Assembly: GCA_003254925.1 (NCBI GenBank)
Contig: QANZ01026775.1
Location: 20,873 to 84,872, forward strand
Length of the DNA stretch: 64,000 nucleotides
Reading direction: 5' to 3'
DNA from: Chamaecrista fasciculata
Taxonomy: Eukaryota; Streptophyta; Magnoliopsida; Fabales; Fabaceae
This document shows, in pieces, positions 1-12,309 of this stretch; the first letter of the stretch is position 1; each line of letters begins with the position of its first letter. A program made the translations under genes and the position numbers. Under the pieces are notes generated by a model that was given only the letters and a program-made list of their open reading frames with translations, did no database searches and was not told the origin of the DNA.

Positions 1-325
1 AAAAGAAAATAGTAAGAAAAGATGAATGGAGAGAGAAAGTTGTAAGGGTAATAAATAAAAATATTTTAATATGCAATTTACAAATATACCCTTTGAGTAT
101 TTTATTATTTTATAGTAAAAAGTAGATAATTATAGGTAGTTGAGTAGGGATATGTTAGTAATTTGAGAAGTTAAAGGAGAGATAAAGGAGAGATAAAGGA
201 GAAAAATAAAGGAGGGGAAGATAACTGTGAAACAAACAAGATTTTTTACTGTAGCTCTGGTATTAAAGGAGTATTGGGAGATAAAGGAGAAATAAAGGAA
301 GTTAATGGAGCATCCAAACACACCC
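1..325. mobile_element. PIF/Harbinger-like MITE, right part
   Basis: AT-rich non-coding sequence ends in CAAACACACCC followed by TTA (326-328), the usual PIF/Harbinger target. The inner part (GTAATTATAGG..., GAGTAGGG-ATATG) resembles 16430-16702. The left end is outside the window, so the element cannot be closed. Confidence 0.5.
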
Positions 326-353
326 TTAATCATAACAACACTTGTGAATTTTG

Positions 354-560
354 GGATCGGATCCTTTAAAGTTTTTTTTTTTTATATTTCTTGTAGAATT
401 ATAGAGAGAAAGGAAGAAGAAGAGAGAGAAAATATAAAATTTATAAAATAAAAATATATAAAATTATATTTTCTCTTTCTCTCTCTTATTTTCTCTTCCT
501 TTTTCTCTTATACTCTACAAGAAATGTGGAGAAGAGAACTCTAGAGATTCATTTCCGTGA
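354..560. repeat. Palindromic MITE, CTCTAGAG family, copy 1
   Basis: A roughly palindromic stretch: poly-purine GAGAGAAAGGAAGAAG on one arm, and TTTCTCTTCC plus ACTCTACAAGAAATG on the other, ending near ACTCTAGAG. The same arrangement recurs at 38862-39037 with ends CTCTAGAGTTC and ACTCTAGAGGATCC. It has no coding capacity. Confidence 0.5.
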
Positions 561-764
561 ATTTATGATGCTCTTTGAATATTCATTAGACGGTTGTTTC
601 CTTGACTGCCTTGTAAATTGAGACTTATCACTCGTCAATACTTATCTACTTCATATTATATCCGATTAAGAACTTTTCTTTTAATTTTAATTTTCATATT
701 AACCTAAAATCTTATTTTAATAGAAATTGTTGATATTTTGTTGGAGCCTGAGTTTTACAGCTAT

Positions 765-1127
765 GAAGCATGGACACTTTTTTTAATAGCGTGTCGCTGT
801 GTCAGATATGTGTTCGTGTCCGACACCCGTACGACACTCATACGATACATGTTCATAAGTTTTAGAATATAAAATTAATTTTTTGTGACTTTATCATGAC
901 AAACAATAAAAAATAATATCACATATGACATATATTAAGAATAGATGTTGTAATTTTTAAATTTTCATAAAAATTTATAGATTTTTAATTATTTTTACAT
1001 AAAAATATATGTCATATCGTGTCGTGTAATTTTAAGAATCTAGCGTGTCACTATGTCTGTGTTCGTGTCGTATCTTGTGTCCGTGTCAGTGTGTCTGTGT
1101 CCGTGTCGTATCTCGTGTCCATGCTTC
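765..1127. mobile_element. MITE with GAAGCATGGACAC ends, copy 1
   Basis: Terminal inverted repeats GAAGCATGGACAC and GTGTCCATGCTTC enclose GTGTCG-rich subterminal tracts and an AT-rich centre. Similar flanking sequence (TTTTACAGCTA / TCTTACAGCAA) suggests a 9-11 bp target duplication, as in Mutator-type elements. Two relatives lie at 21213-21522 and 62453-62780. Confidence 0.65.
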
Positions 1128-1585
1128 CTAGTCTTACAGCAATTGATATTTGTTATCTTTAAATTTTGTAAAATTATATTTATTTACAATAAAACTATTA
1201 TTGTAATGCATTTGTAAATAAATTAATTGAAAATCACACATTTTTTGGCCTAGTATAGTACTAATTCATTGCATATTATTTTTCGGCCATATAAAGTTAC
1301 ATATTTTATACTAACTAAAGTCATCAACTAATATAATAAGCACAAGTCAGTTTCTTTTTTCATTATTTATTTTATACAGGTTTTTTTTTTCAGTTTTAAT
1401 GAAACCATAGATATTTCTTTTATTTGCAAGAATTGAAGTAGATTATGAGTACAAGTTCGTGATTTGAAAAGGAACAAGAGTAAAAGAAAAGGTAGCGATT
1501 CAAATTAAGATTTATCCGGTTTCCTATGTCAAATTCAAATCACAAAAAGAAAAATAAAGTCCAAAAGTAACAAAACAATGTTGTA
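1128..1585. other. AT-rich intergenic, no gene seen
   Basis: No ORF, RNA gene or clear repeat was recognised. The last bases, next to the psbB fragment, could be plastid psbB-psbT spacer, but this could not be confirmed by eye. Confidence 0.5.
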
Positions 1586-2502
<917 letters not shown>

Positions 2503-4900
2503 TTATTTTCTTGCTGCAGTGGCCGCTCCAAATGTTTCCCTGCTTACAGAAACTTTTCTTGATTTCATAGGTGACGGCCACACAGAAAGGGGCTGGACAA
2601 ATAATGGCCTTGTTGGATCTTGTTGGATTGGCTTAGTGGGCTGCCTCGCACGCTGTCAATAATGCAACACATTAGTGAGTAAGCCGAAGCTATAGGCAAC
2701 ACATTAGTCAAATGTTATAGTTTGATTGGATATTTACCTGTGGTGGTTTTGGAGTTGCTTGTGATGGGTTGATTGGATGTGAACTCTCTTGCTCCTTCTT
2801 AGGACAAAAAACCATCTTACGAGCCTTTTGAAGAGACCTATATACTATAGTCTTATCCTTCAGCACTCCCCTGTTTTCTTTCAGCCAATGCATTGCCTCA
2901 CCCGTTCTTATCCGTGGGTTGGCTCTCACGAGCCGCACTAACTCCTCTGCCATCCATTTTGAGTTTGCTCTCTTAATGTCGAAGCCTCTAGAACAAGTGT
3001 GGTTGTCGTTGAAGGTCCTAATCTGAAAACTCATTATCTTATTACTCCATGCACAATATACCTCCCATGGACATTTTGTATCAGCACATTTTGCCCGACA
3101 CCTCACTTTATCATTCTTTATGAACTTGAACTCCCGGCCAAGATGTATATTATAATCTTTTAGAGCTTTCTTAAACTCCTCTATAGTTGTAAACTCCATT
3201 CCAATCTGCAGAACAACAGAACCAAATGCTGCATCCGGATTGAATTTGGGGCATTTTTCAGTTGACAGTCCTTCCTCATCTTCCTCAGAGAGTGGAAGTC
3301 TATCAGGCCCATCTGATATATATTCATCATCATCACTGTCGTTGAAAACCATTTCCCCAGTTACATCGATATCTCCACGAGCAGGCCTCTCCACATCATT
3401 GTCTTCTTCTTCCCCACTTTCTTCTTCACCCATGATTTCTTCAATACCAACGGGAGTTTTCTCTTCATTCTTCCTTTTTCCTTTCAATGGTTGTTCAGTT
3501 CTAGCATCAACTACAGTTTTTCCTTTATTTTTTCTACTCAACTCTACTACACCTGGCTCGTAAATTTCATCCTCCCCATTATCATAGTCATCAGAGCTTG
3601 AAGAGTTTGGGGATGGGCCCTTCTTTAACCCATGATTCACCTTACTGGTACTCTGGCTATAAAATAAAACATCTTATTAAATTGAGGATACTATATATTC
3701 AGCCAATATATTAAGTTCTAAAACGTATTTCATATGACTAGAGCCTCTAGAGACCATTTTTTAGAATAAATAAAAAAACTACTTCTTTTAGAACATCTTA
3801 TTCAGCAATTTCTCAGTCAAACAGAAAAATAGCTTCTATTACATCTCTATCAATTTCACAAATTGTAAAACACCTTATTAGTAGAAGATAGAAAATCTCT
3901 ATTCTTTACTAAGTACTAACAACCAAGGCATTTACAGCAAGTCCCATTAACCGATCGAATACAATAAAGTGCATGTAATACACATAGATACACACACAAA
4001 TAGAAGTAAAACCCTTGATGTAACTCACCCCTCTATTCCCTTTCAGCAGCTCTTGGGGCCACTAATTTGCCTGTGTCAAGCACCAGCCTAATGATTCAAA
4101 CTAGCCATATGTTATAGAAAAACTTAGACATGTTGTTGGGTGCAGCAAGTCATGATGTAAGCATGTAACAACTTCATTAACAATGTGCTAATTACATTAA
4201 AGAACTACTCAACCTAAAAGTTTAAAATGTTACGCAAAAGCCTTTGAATGATATTTAGAACTCAGAATTCATATGGACTTTAATATTATTATTTATTAGT
4301 GTTATATATATAGTGATTAAATGGTTAACAAGGATAAAATATATATACTTGCCCTGATATCATCCCTTGAATACATATACTCAACCTTACAAGGAAGTAT
4401 ATGTCCGAATAACTAAAATTTCAAGCATTTCAATAATAAGCAGACAACATACAGTACCTAAGTTTTTATGAAGGGAAGTTATTTAATGAGTTAATATAGT
4501 TGGAAGTATATGAGTAAAGGACTTTTTCCCCAGTTTTGCAGCTCATGTTTTGTAGATTATTACCTTCGTCTGTTTGAATCAGTGTGATTCTAATTTTATT
4601 GATTAATTTATACTTATGAATTCGCTAAAAGACTGAAACTTCTCCTTTTAAAACTAAATTTTACTGGTACGACTTCATGAATGCAATTCAGCAGAGGAAA
4701 GATTCCATGATTCTAACCCACATTTTACTGATTTCCAAAAATAACTCCTTATTTTAAAATTCTAATTATATTATCAAAGAATCAAACACAGTGTTCTAAA
4801 TGACAAATAAAAAATAACGGGAACACAAACGATCGACTGTAAAAGCGATAATAAGTCCGATTTCAACTAACCTTGGATTGCGAGGCGATTTCTTCTTCAT
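2503..4900 (-). CDS. Mutator-transposase-derived protein with DNA-binding domain only
   Basis: A spliced model of three exons keeps one frame: 4900-4872 (ATG, MKKKSPRNP), 3656-2738 and 2652-2503, giving 365 residues. Donors are AAG/GTTAGT and CAG/GTAAAT; acceptors are TTATAG/C and GACAG/CGT. The middle exon has no in-frame ATG at its start, which supports the upstream exon; the sequence before that ATG contains a CTAGGGTTTTGG motif common in plant 5' UTRs. Residues 1-150 are acidic and low complexity. Residues ~161-232 match the MuDR-type N-terminal DNA-binding domain (F..IEEFKKAL, CRAKCADTKCPW, HTC), and residues to ~292 match the next conserved block (RANPRIRTGEAMHWLKE). The DDE catalytic core and the CCHC zinc knuckle that should follow are absent; instead comes a P/Q/S-rich tail ending FGAATAARK. 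It may be an internally deleted MULE or a domesticated DNA-binding protein. Splicing is predicted, not observed. Confidence 0.7.
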
Positions 4901-5204
4901 GGTTGTGGTCCAAAGCTTCAACGATGCAGATTCAATGGATCCTTCAGACCACAAGGATAGCGTTCGCCAAAACCCTAGCGAAGCATATCCTAACCTTAAA
5001 GAAGAATCTTCATTCGCTCTAGCTAGGGTGTCAAATGGGTCAAATGGGCGGGTTGAAATTTGAATTGAGTTTCTTGAACCACTCCCTGCTTGCTTGTATA
5101 CAGCCTCTGATAGAGAGATGATTCCTAGGGGTGCCGTGCCGTGTTGTTGCAGTGTAGTTTTGCTTTTGTTTCCGTTTGTTACCAAAAGTAAAAAGGAAAA
5201 AAAA

Positions 5205-5595
5205 AAAAAAAGAAAAGGTAAAACTATTAATTTAGTCCTAAAACTTTATACTAGCTGTCAATTTCGTCTTTAATTTTTTTTGCGATCAATTTTGTCCCCA
5301 GTGTTTTACACTTTGGTCAGTTTTATTCTTTGACTAACTTCTTTCAATAAATTAATGATAGACCGCATCTTATTTTTTAATCTGAGTTAGGATTTGAGTT
5401 TTTTTTAATCAATTTTACATTATATGTTATTAATCATATAGATTATGTCGTTAATATTTGGTTAAAATAAGAGTAAAAGATAAAATTGACCAAAATATCA
5501 AACATTGGGGACGAAATTGACTGCAAAACAAGATTAGGGACGGAATTGACAGTTGGTGTAAAGTTTAGAGACCAAAATAGCATTTTTGTCAAAAA
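5205..5595. repeat. Palindromic MITE (TAGTCC / GACCAAA type)
   Basis: The left arm (TTAGTCCTAAAACTTTA, GTCAATTTCGTC, TTTTGTCCCCAGTGTTT) returns inverted on the right (AACATTGGGGACGAAATTGAC, GACGGAATTGACAG, TAAAGTTTAGAGACC). The structure is one long imperfect hairpin with no ORF. It lies just upstream (minus sense) of the transposase-derived gene. Confidence 0.6.
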
Positions 5596-7065
5596 AAAAA
5601 ATTGAATTGAGTTTTGGTTAGGTCCTAGGTTGCACTTGAATAGGTACAGATACTTGTAGGTATACTAGAGCAGATACAGGTTACGTTAATTTTAAAAATT
5701 GTAAAGTACGAATATGACAATATTTATTTAAATAAAAAATTATAAAATATAAATTTATATGATTTTTCTTATAAATATATAAATGTTTTGTTTATTAATT
5801 TAAAGAAAATAAAATTTTAGTATAACAAAAATAAAATAAGACAAAGTACAATGATACTTTTAAAAAAATATATAAAAATTTATATAATTTTTATAATATT
5901 TTAAAAATATCTCAAAGTATTCATAGAATACAGAGATAAATACGATATTATTTTTAAAGTACCCATATTACTTCACAAGTTGGGTTTTTAATGGGTCATC
6001 AACTCATTTATAATTTATTATTAATTTTTAAATGGATTATAAATGTCATCACTATTGACTTACAAAATATTTGTTCAAAAAAAAAACTTACAAAATAAAG
6101 ATAAAAACTAACCCAACAATAAATTCATTTAAAAAATATTAATTTAATTCAATTATATATTTTTTATTTTTGGACTGAATATTTTTTATTTGTTTACATC
6201 TGTCATATACGGGTTAGGTCCGTGCATACTTAATACTAAGAATTATGTGGCATGCTTAATAAGCATTTAAAAACTAACCCTATGATGCATTTTCTTTTTT
6301 CTTTCGGCCTGACCCCATGATGCATTTTCTCTGCTTCAATTTCGTGGTCTTTTTATTTTTTTTTTAATTTCAAACTAAAAAAATTCCTCTTTCGTTTAAT
6401 GAAAACTAAATAGTAAAAGACAAAAATAAGAATTATGTGGCCTACTTAATAACCATTTAGCGTGCAGGACACGGAGTGAAACGGTCTAACAAGTAAATGC
6501 TAATAATTTTTTTATGAATTAAAAAAAATATTTCGTTCTTTTAAAGACTAAAAATAAATACATAAACATATTTTTTTGGGACTAAAATATAATTTTCCTC
6601 TTTATTAACAGGTGAGTAGGTCCCTTTCAAGTTGCACAACCAAAATTTTTCCGCATTTTCGCTGCAAATCTACAAATGGAATATTGACCCTTCATCACCC
6701 TTTCCATATCTCTGTTTCCTGATAAATTGACTAAATAGATAATAAACTATCCAAATCCTCACTAAATAGCAAATTGCCAAAGCAAGAACAAAGGAAAAAG
6801 CACAAGAGGATAGGGACTAAACTAACTAGAAATTAGTGATACAACATTGAAGCACAAAAAATGACACAAACAACACTGATTTTGACTAGGTAGTCTGCAG
6901 CTATTACTAGAAAAGATGTCCAAGGTTGGTTTCCTCTCCAAATTCAGCACATACTGGTTTGCATTTGGTTTTTCTTGGCAGATTCTGGAAACCATAATCA
7001 CTTGTAGGGTTCATTTCAAATAATTCTCATGATTTTTTTTTTAATCTGGGGATGCAGAACAATTC
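5596..7065. other. AT-rich intergenic; CPI1 3' flank at right
   Basis: No gene is recognised. It contains degenerate low-complexity AT sequence, a small duplication of TATGATGCATTTTCT near 6280-6330, and one micro-insertion (6070-6085). The part next to 7066 should hold the CPI1 3' UTR on the minus strand. Confidence 0.45.
6070..6085 (+). mobile_element. Micro-insertion with A-run and 12-bp direct repeats
   Basis: Sixteen bases, TTTGTTC followed by nine A, sit between two perfect copies of ACTTACAAAATA (6058-6069 and 6086-6097). The pattern is that of a target-site duplication around a tailed, nearly empty retroinsert. Confidence 0.6.
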
Positions 7066-10000
7066 TCATGTATGATTTATGTGTTCTGGGAACCATGGCA
7101 ATCCTGGTTGAAGACACTGTTTTGTATCCGGAATCGGAACAATAGGTCCGAGAAAGATGCGCCACAAATCAAGTATTATCGTTACAAGCATAGCAGCACC
7201 CAAAGCATCAACAGCCACTCTGGGCAAGTCCCATTTATTGCCAGGTTTCTCATCAATCCTGCATATTCACATGAACCATCATCAAGAATATTAGTGCAAG
7301 CTTGACAAAGTTTCATTTCATATGTTGCTGGCTGCACATATTCAGGGTATGTGAATACATTCAATTAACCACTAGTGGAAAACTTACCTTAGAAACATAG
7401 GGAAGCTTACAACAAAGTAGATGGCATAAAACACAGATCCAACTTTGTACATAGAGTCACGATCCACAAACTGGTAATAAGGAAACTGCACACAACCCAA
7501 TTCATAAGATCAGCCTCACAAATAAGCACTTCGTAATGAAGTTGTAAAGATTGCTTGTGTTCATCTATTCTTCTCTATTTTCTGCATTCTCTATATTTTG
7601 TTTGATCTATGAATGGTTGTTGGGAGATACTCTGAATCCTAACAGAAGTCAACTGCATTGATAAATTTTTTTTTTTTACAGCTGTAACCACATTGCTAAG
7701 TATGAAATTCAGCATGTTAACTAGAGTACCTTCACAAAGATAATGACTATTATCATGTTATCTACAGCACAGATAAATAATTACGGGCCAATCCAAGCAT
7801 TACTTAAGGGAAGTAACAAAGTGATGATAAAGTCTAGGAAAGAATCATGGAACATAGCTTAGGAAAAGAAGAAATGGTTTCAAATGACAAAATAATAATC
7901 CTTAAAAATATATCCTCAAAGTAGAACTTCTTTTGCGTGCAAAAAAAAAACAAGAGATTAAAAATGACACAGTTCGAGTGATGAAGTAATGGGGGATAAC
8001 TCATTATCAACAGTTTAATACAGAGTAGGATCCTAAATGCATCTGAATAACAAAGAGAACCCACGAGAACACCATAAAGCTTTATTTAAAAATGTTTCAA
8101 AGCTCAAAGGTTAGGGTTAGGCCTGAGAATATATATTTTATTATGTAAGAAAAGAGAAAAACATCAGATAAATTCAAATAACAAAGAACAAGGAATATCT
8201 AACTGCTGTAAGACCTCAGAACTCAAAATCATGTTTCCAGTCACTGAAAATATTCAAAACAATGCATGACTAAACATAGATCTCGATTATCAACAACAGA
8301 CAGAATGGCTAGTCACAACTTACATTGGAAATAGCTAATGTCTCCAGGTATGCTATAAAATAAGAAAGAGCGAGAATCCATGCAGCCTCAGTGGCCCATC
8401 CAATTTTTTCAGGAAAATGAGCAGTAAAATGCCTTAGTCTGCGCAGCGTCATGTTTGATGTCACATGATAAAATAGGAAGCAAACATGGGTGAGCAGGAA
8501 AGTTGTGTGAGGTACCTGCCACCACCAAATAAAAATAGAGAAATTAAGTGAACGAGTATTTGGAATCAATAAAAGTTTACAGTCCGTAGCTTACATTATT
8601 CATTTTCCATGATGGAAAGGTATAAGATGCACCCAGAACTGAAAAAAAGTAATGAGTCCAGAAATAATTTCCAACGTAACTGAATAGTATTATCCAGAGA
8701 CTAGCCTGCCAAAATTAAATGAAGAAACATTAGACTGAGCATAATCTAGCTAGTTAGGATAGATAAGGTATGTAAATGAATTGACCCCACAGGACCAAAA
8801 TAAAGGTCCAATAGCAGTAAGCACTATTCTTTTTAGGGGAGAAAAATACATAAGTAAAAAGTTAAAGACAGTAATGATTGATCAGAATGATTTAAACAGT
8901 TTGAAACAATGCTAATGTAACACAGAATAACACTCCAATATCATTAAATAATCGGTATCAATTGATGATATAACATGACACAAAATCCGTAAAGGCTTGG
9001 AAAATATCCCTGTAAACACTTGCCTTGACCCAATAACGATCTTTCCAGTCCATGCTTTTATCAGCCTGCAGGAATTGAAAAAAATAAATAAAAATTTAGT
9101 CAAAACTCTCTGTTCTTATTGTTCATTTCAGAAGGAAGACAAGTTATATTTTGGATGATTAAGTAATTCTAATACTCAAGATTGAAGACTACAAACACTC
9201 TGTAGAGTGAAACATAAAGAAGTATGTCCATGTTTAACCTATATTTCATGGATAAAAGTAAATGCCATTTGGATTTCAAAGGGAAACAGAAACCAACTAT
9301 CACATGGACTTAAATGCCTTCCATTCTGAGTAGATAGGAGGGAGGGATGGATTCAGGGATAAGATTATTCAATGTACCTTTCCGACAAAAAGCATTGGTA
9401 TCAAGAAAGAAGGAACCGCTGAAACCAGCCCAACTAGCAAATACTCCAGTTCTGTGAAATCCTGCCAATTACCATAAGTTTTTTAGCATCACACAGACAA
9501 TTGAACATAGATGACAAAAGAAAAAAAAAAAAAAANGAACATAGATGAAAAAAAAAAAAAAAAAAAAAAGGAAAAAAATGAAAGAACAGAAAGGATGTCT
9601 TAAAACGTATCTCCATAGCTTTATCATTGATAAATAGATATAAACAGACACAGCAATGCAAATGCAAATGAGATTCCTCACACCATTAAAAAGCCGACTA
9701 TAATATCACGAGTTAGAGGATTAAAGTCCAAATACGCCCAAGCCCAACACAACTGCAATCAATTGTTTTTCAAGGGAATTGATTGACAAAAAGAATATCA
9801 GGTCACTCTACAATGTCAAAAACAGGAAACTCCCATCTAAAGGTTATAAACTGCAAATGCAGAAATTAAATAAGATTGCTAAAATCTTCTCTCATTGACG
9901 AGGAGAACCAAGAAACATGGGCGCACAGTTTCCAAATAGCGCAGCCAATACGCAAAATAACCACAACGAAGTAGAAATTCACAAACCCAAATGAAACAAT

Positions 10001-10386
10001 CATCGTATATAAATCCACACGTTTCAGCATTTTCCCAGGCGGCTCAATAGACAAGAGGTAGAGGAGAATCGGAAGGAAACCTCGTATAGCTTAAAGGGAA
10101 CAACGATTCCCAGGCAAAGTGTAAGCCAGAAGGGAGTGTAGAAGAGGAAAAACAGCTCGCCCCATCGTTTACTTGGGTTGGGAGCAAGCCATAAACTCGA
10201 CGAAGGAGCAGAAGCTGCTTTCGGAGAACCTGCGCATTTGCCAAAGACGATTTCATACACTGTTTCTGAAAATCTGGAACAGAAAAGAGAAGAAGAAGAA
10301 GAAGAAGAAGAAGAAGAAGAAGAAGATTATGATGATAATGAAATTGGAATAATTGAATGGATGTTGGAAATGGAATTACCGCCCAT
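7066..10386 (-). CDS. CPI1: Cycloeucalenol cycloisomerase (cyclopropyl sterol isomerase)
   Basis: This enzyme opens the 9,19-cyclopropane ring of cycloeucalenol to give obtusifoliol, a plant-specific step of sterol biosynthesis in the ER membrane. Eight coding exons join in frame: 10386-10380, 10265-10081, 9461-9378, 9065-9024, 8705-8595, 8515-8324, 7485-7388 and 7258-7066, giving 303 residues (Arabidopsis CPI1 is about 280). Recognised blocks in order are SLWLAPNPSKRWGELFF, FYTPFWLTLCLGIVVPFKLYE, WKDRYWVK, FSYVGNYFWTHYFF, VPHTTFLLTHVCFLFYH, AAWILALSYFIAYLET, VAVDALGAAMLVTIILDLW and GPIVP. Most of the chain is hydrophobic, fitting a multispanning membrane protein. The first coding exon holds only ATGGGCG; it is chosen because the second exon has no in-frame ATG and the join gives MGETVYEI in frame. 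Intron 4 uses a GC donor. The N-terminus is the least certain part. Confidence 0.93.
9024..9065 (-). other. CPI1: 42-nt CPI1 exon with a GC donor site
   Basis: The exon encodes ADKSMDWKDRYWVK and ends AAG, followed by GCAAGT. The next exon starts GCTAGTCTC after GGCAG, restoring WVKASLW as in other CPI1 proteins. No GT donor keeps both the frame and the conserved residues, so this is a GC-AG intron with an otherwise perfect donor. Confidence 0.85.
9515..9536 (+). mobile_element. Micro-insertion with A-run beside an assembly gap
   Basis: CAAAAG plus a long A-run and one N sits between two copies of GAACATAGATGA (9503-9514, 9537-9548) in CPI1 intron 2. The N (9536) means the length is uncertain; a second A-run follows at once. 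Confidence 0.4.
9684..9752 (-). other. Possible in-frame 69-nt cassette exon in CPI1 intron 2
   Basis: On the minus strand a good acceptor (ATTGATTGCAG) is followed by 69 open bases and then ATG/GTGTGAGG. It would insert 23 mainly hydrophobic residues (LCWAWAYLDF... VGFLM) between KLYE and DFTELEY, both junctions phase 0. Known CPI1 proteins lack it, so it is at most an alternative exon. Confidence 0.3.
10288..10326. repeat. (GAA)n microsatellite in CPI1 intron 1
   Basis: About 12 GAA units on the plus strand read as (CTT)n in the CPI1 sense, immediately upstream of the intron 1 acceptor TTTTCAG. The microsatellite therefore serves as the polypyrimidine tract, and length variation could affect splicing of the 7-nt coding exon. 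Confidence 0.7.
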
Positions 10387-10530
10387 CTGGTTAATCGGAT
10401 CTGGATTCAATGGTTTTTGGAGAATATGGAACTCGCAGTCGCAGTGTGGAATCCGTCAAAAGAGACTGGGGGATAGATAGTGAGCGAGTGAGTGGACTCT
10501 GAATGATGCAACGTTTTTACTTTCTAGAGT
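10387..10530 (-). promoter_or_regulatory. CPI1 5' UTR / proximal promoter
   Basis: This lies directly upstream of the CPI1 ATG on the minus strand. It is less AT-rich than the DNA beyond it, with TCACTCGCTCACTATC, typical of a leader. No clear TATA box was picked out. Confidence 0.4.
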
Positions 10531-10589
10531 ATACATCAACATCAACGATGACGACAAAAAGAAATTTAATCAGTTTAAATTTAGGCCAA

Positions 10590-11010
10590 AGTCTCTCAAA
10601 TTGGTCCGTTATGTATAAGGTAGGTTTCAAATTAGTCTTTTATCTTTTATTTGTTTCGGATTTATCATATATATTTCTGTAATGTTTCAAATTGATCCCA
10701 AATCTACTTTCAAAATGCGATATGACTTTATTTGTTAGTGATCTTAACTGAGTAAGAAATAACTCATCAATAGTTAGTACATAGTTTTGAACTTGTCACA
10801 TTCTGACTTGAAATGAAAAATATGTGACTAACTTCACTTGTATGACTAAAAAACGAGTTATTCACTTTTGAAACTCGATTTGACCTCGTTTATTGATAGT
10901 CCTAAAGTACTCGTAAAAAGAAAACTTGGAACTCTAGATTCCCCGTATTTGAGTTTGAAATGAGAGAAATATAACCAATTCAATATTTTGGGACCAATTT
11001 GAGACATTGG
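10590..11010. repeat. Inverted-repeat element, CAAATTGGTCC family, copy 1
   Basis: The left arm (CTCTCAAATTGGTCC, TTTCAAATTAGTC) is mirrored on the right by GGACCAATTTGAGACATTGG. Both halves carry GAATGAGAGAAATATGAC-like blocks. Relatives are at 36050-36990 and 37195-37890. No protein is encoded. Confidence 0.5.
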
Positions 11011-11339
11011 ACTTAAATTTACTAGTGATAAGCTAAGATGTATTAATTTAGTTATGATTGAATTGTAATTAAGTTAATAATAATTGAATATATATATATA
11101 TTGTTTTGTGATATAATTATTTAAAATAGGTATAAAATACTATTTTAATTTTTTTTTATGGAGAAATTAAATTATCTTCATAAGTACAAAATGGCTTTTT
11201 TTATACATGATCCTTTTTTTTTTGGCACAGTACATAATTTTTTTGGGACTAGTAGCGGAGTGCAAAACGGAAAAGCAAGATTGTTTAGAGATGGGTCAAG
11301 ATGATTAAAAGAAGGAAATTAAATAAATAATTTAAAAAC

Positions 11340-11790
11340 TCCATTATTTAAATAGTGGGGATACTCGTCCAAATCCACTCGTAAAAAATATTCGATATTT
11401 GTCAGATGCCGGATAGAGTATGAATAGTGAAAAGTAAAATTTTATCGGATATTGGGTGTATACGGATATTACTTCAACAATTTGGTATTCGTCCGAAATG
11501 AACAGATAGTTAAGTACTCGGTATCCGGTACCCTTTAATATAAATATTTTATTATATTTTATACATTTTTTATTATATTTTTAATTTTTTTATTTTAAGT
11601 AACGGATATTGGGTATTGGGTATCAAATATATCCGATTTTTTAATTAAGATATCATATCTTATATCTATTATTTTCGGGTATTTCAGGTATTTATAGTAC
11701 GCGTCAGATACTGGATGGATAAGGTACAAATACTAAATTATCGGATACGGATATGGTACGAATATTGAATAGAATGAATGAATACAGATA
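11340..11790. repeat. GGATATCCG-type repeat, copy 1 (diverged)
   Basis: It contains repeated CGGATATTGGGTAT, ATCCGGTACC and TATCGGATACGGATATGG motifs around the core ATATAAATATTTTATTATATTTTATACA. The same core and motif order recur at 25515-25960, where the copy is better preserved. Confidence 0.6.
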
Positions 11791-12001
11791 AGCATATGGG
11801 GTGATTTTTTTAAAAAAAATTGATTTTTATCAAAATGAAATGAAGAGAGAGATAGAAACACTAAATGAATTGTTTTACTTATTGTCTTTTTATTGTTACA
11901 AAAAAAATAAAAGAAATACTTTTAAAAGAAAGGACTTTTGGTGGAGCTATTTAAAAAGAAAAAAACATTTAAAAAAAAAAGACTAGTTAAACAAGAAAAT
12001 A

Positions 12002-12300
12002 GGTGTGTTTGGGATGAGGTTTTTAAAATAAATGGGAATGGAAATGAGAAAATTATATAAATGAAATAGAATGATAAATGGTGTTTGGATTGTTTGAGGT
12101 GTAATGAAAAAAAGTAAAATGTGGAATTATGTAAATGGGTATCTAATAATTGTGGTTGATTGAAATAATTACATGAGTTTTTTAATATTGTATAGAGATA
12201 GAATTGATAATTGATAATGGAATGAAATGAAGATAGTGAAATGATACCTTAGTGTTTGAATGTGGCTTTATGAAATGGAATTGTAATGAAACTGTCTTGG
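12002..12300. repeat. MITE-like AT-rich element
   Basis: It opens with GGTGTGTTTGGGATGAGG, resembling the inverted form of the CAAACACACCC ends elsewhere in the window, and contains short GAAATGAAATG-like repeats. The right end was not found. Confidence 0.3.
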
Positions 12301-12309
12301 AATTTGTGC

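Noticed and set aside
3240..3563. Plus-strand Ser-rich ORF
   Set aside because: Shadow of the acidic region of the transposase-derived gene on the other strand.
4796..5185. Minus ORF of 129 residues around the first exon
   Set aside because: Only the last part from the ATG at 4900 fits a splice-supported model; the remainder is leader and intron read-through.
10178..10480. Plus-strand ORF of 100 residues with a Glu run
   Set aside because: It is antisense to CPI1 exons 1-2; the Glu run is only the (GAA)n microsatellite.
11204..11232. Further micro-insertion (T-run, GGCACAG)
   Set aside because: Flanks TACATGAT and TACATAAT are only 8 bp with one mismatch in AT-rich DNA, too weak to claim.
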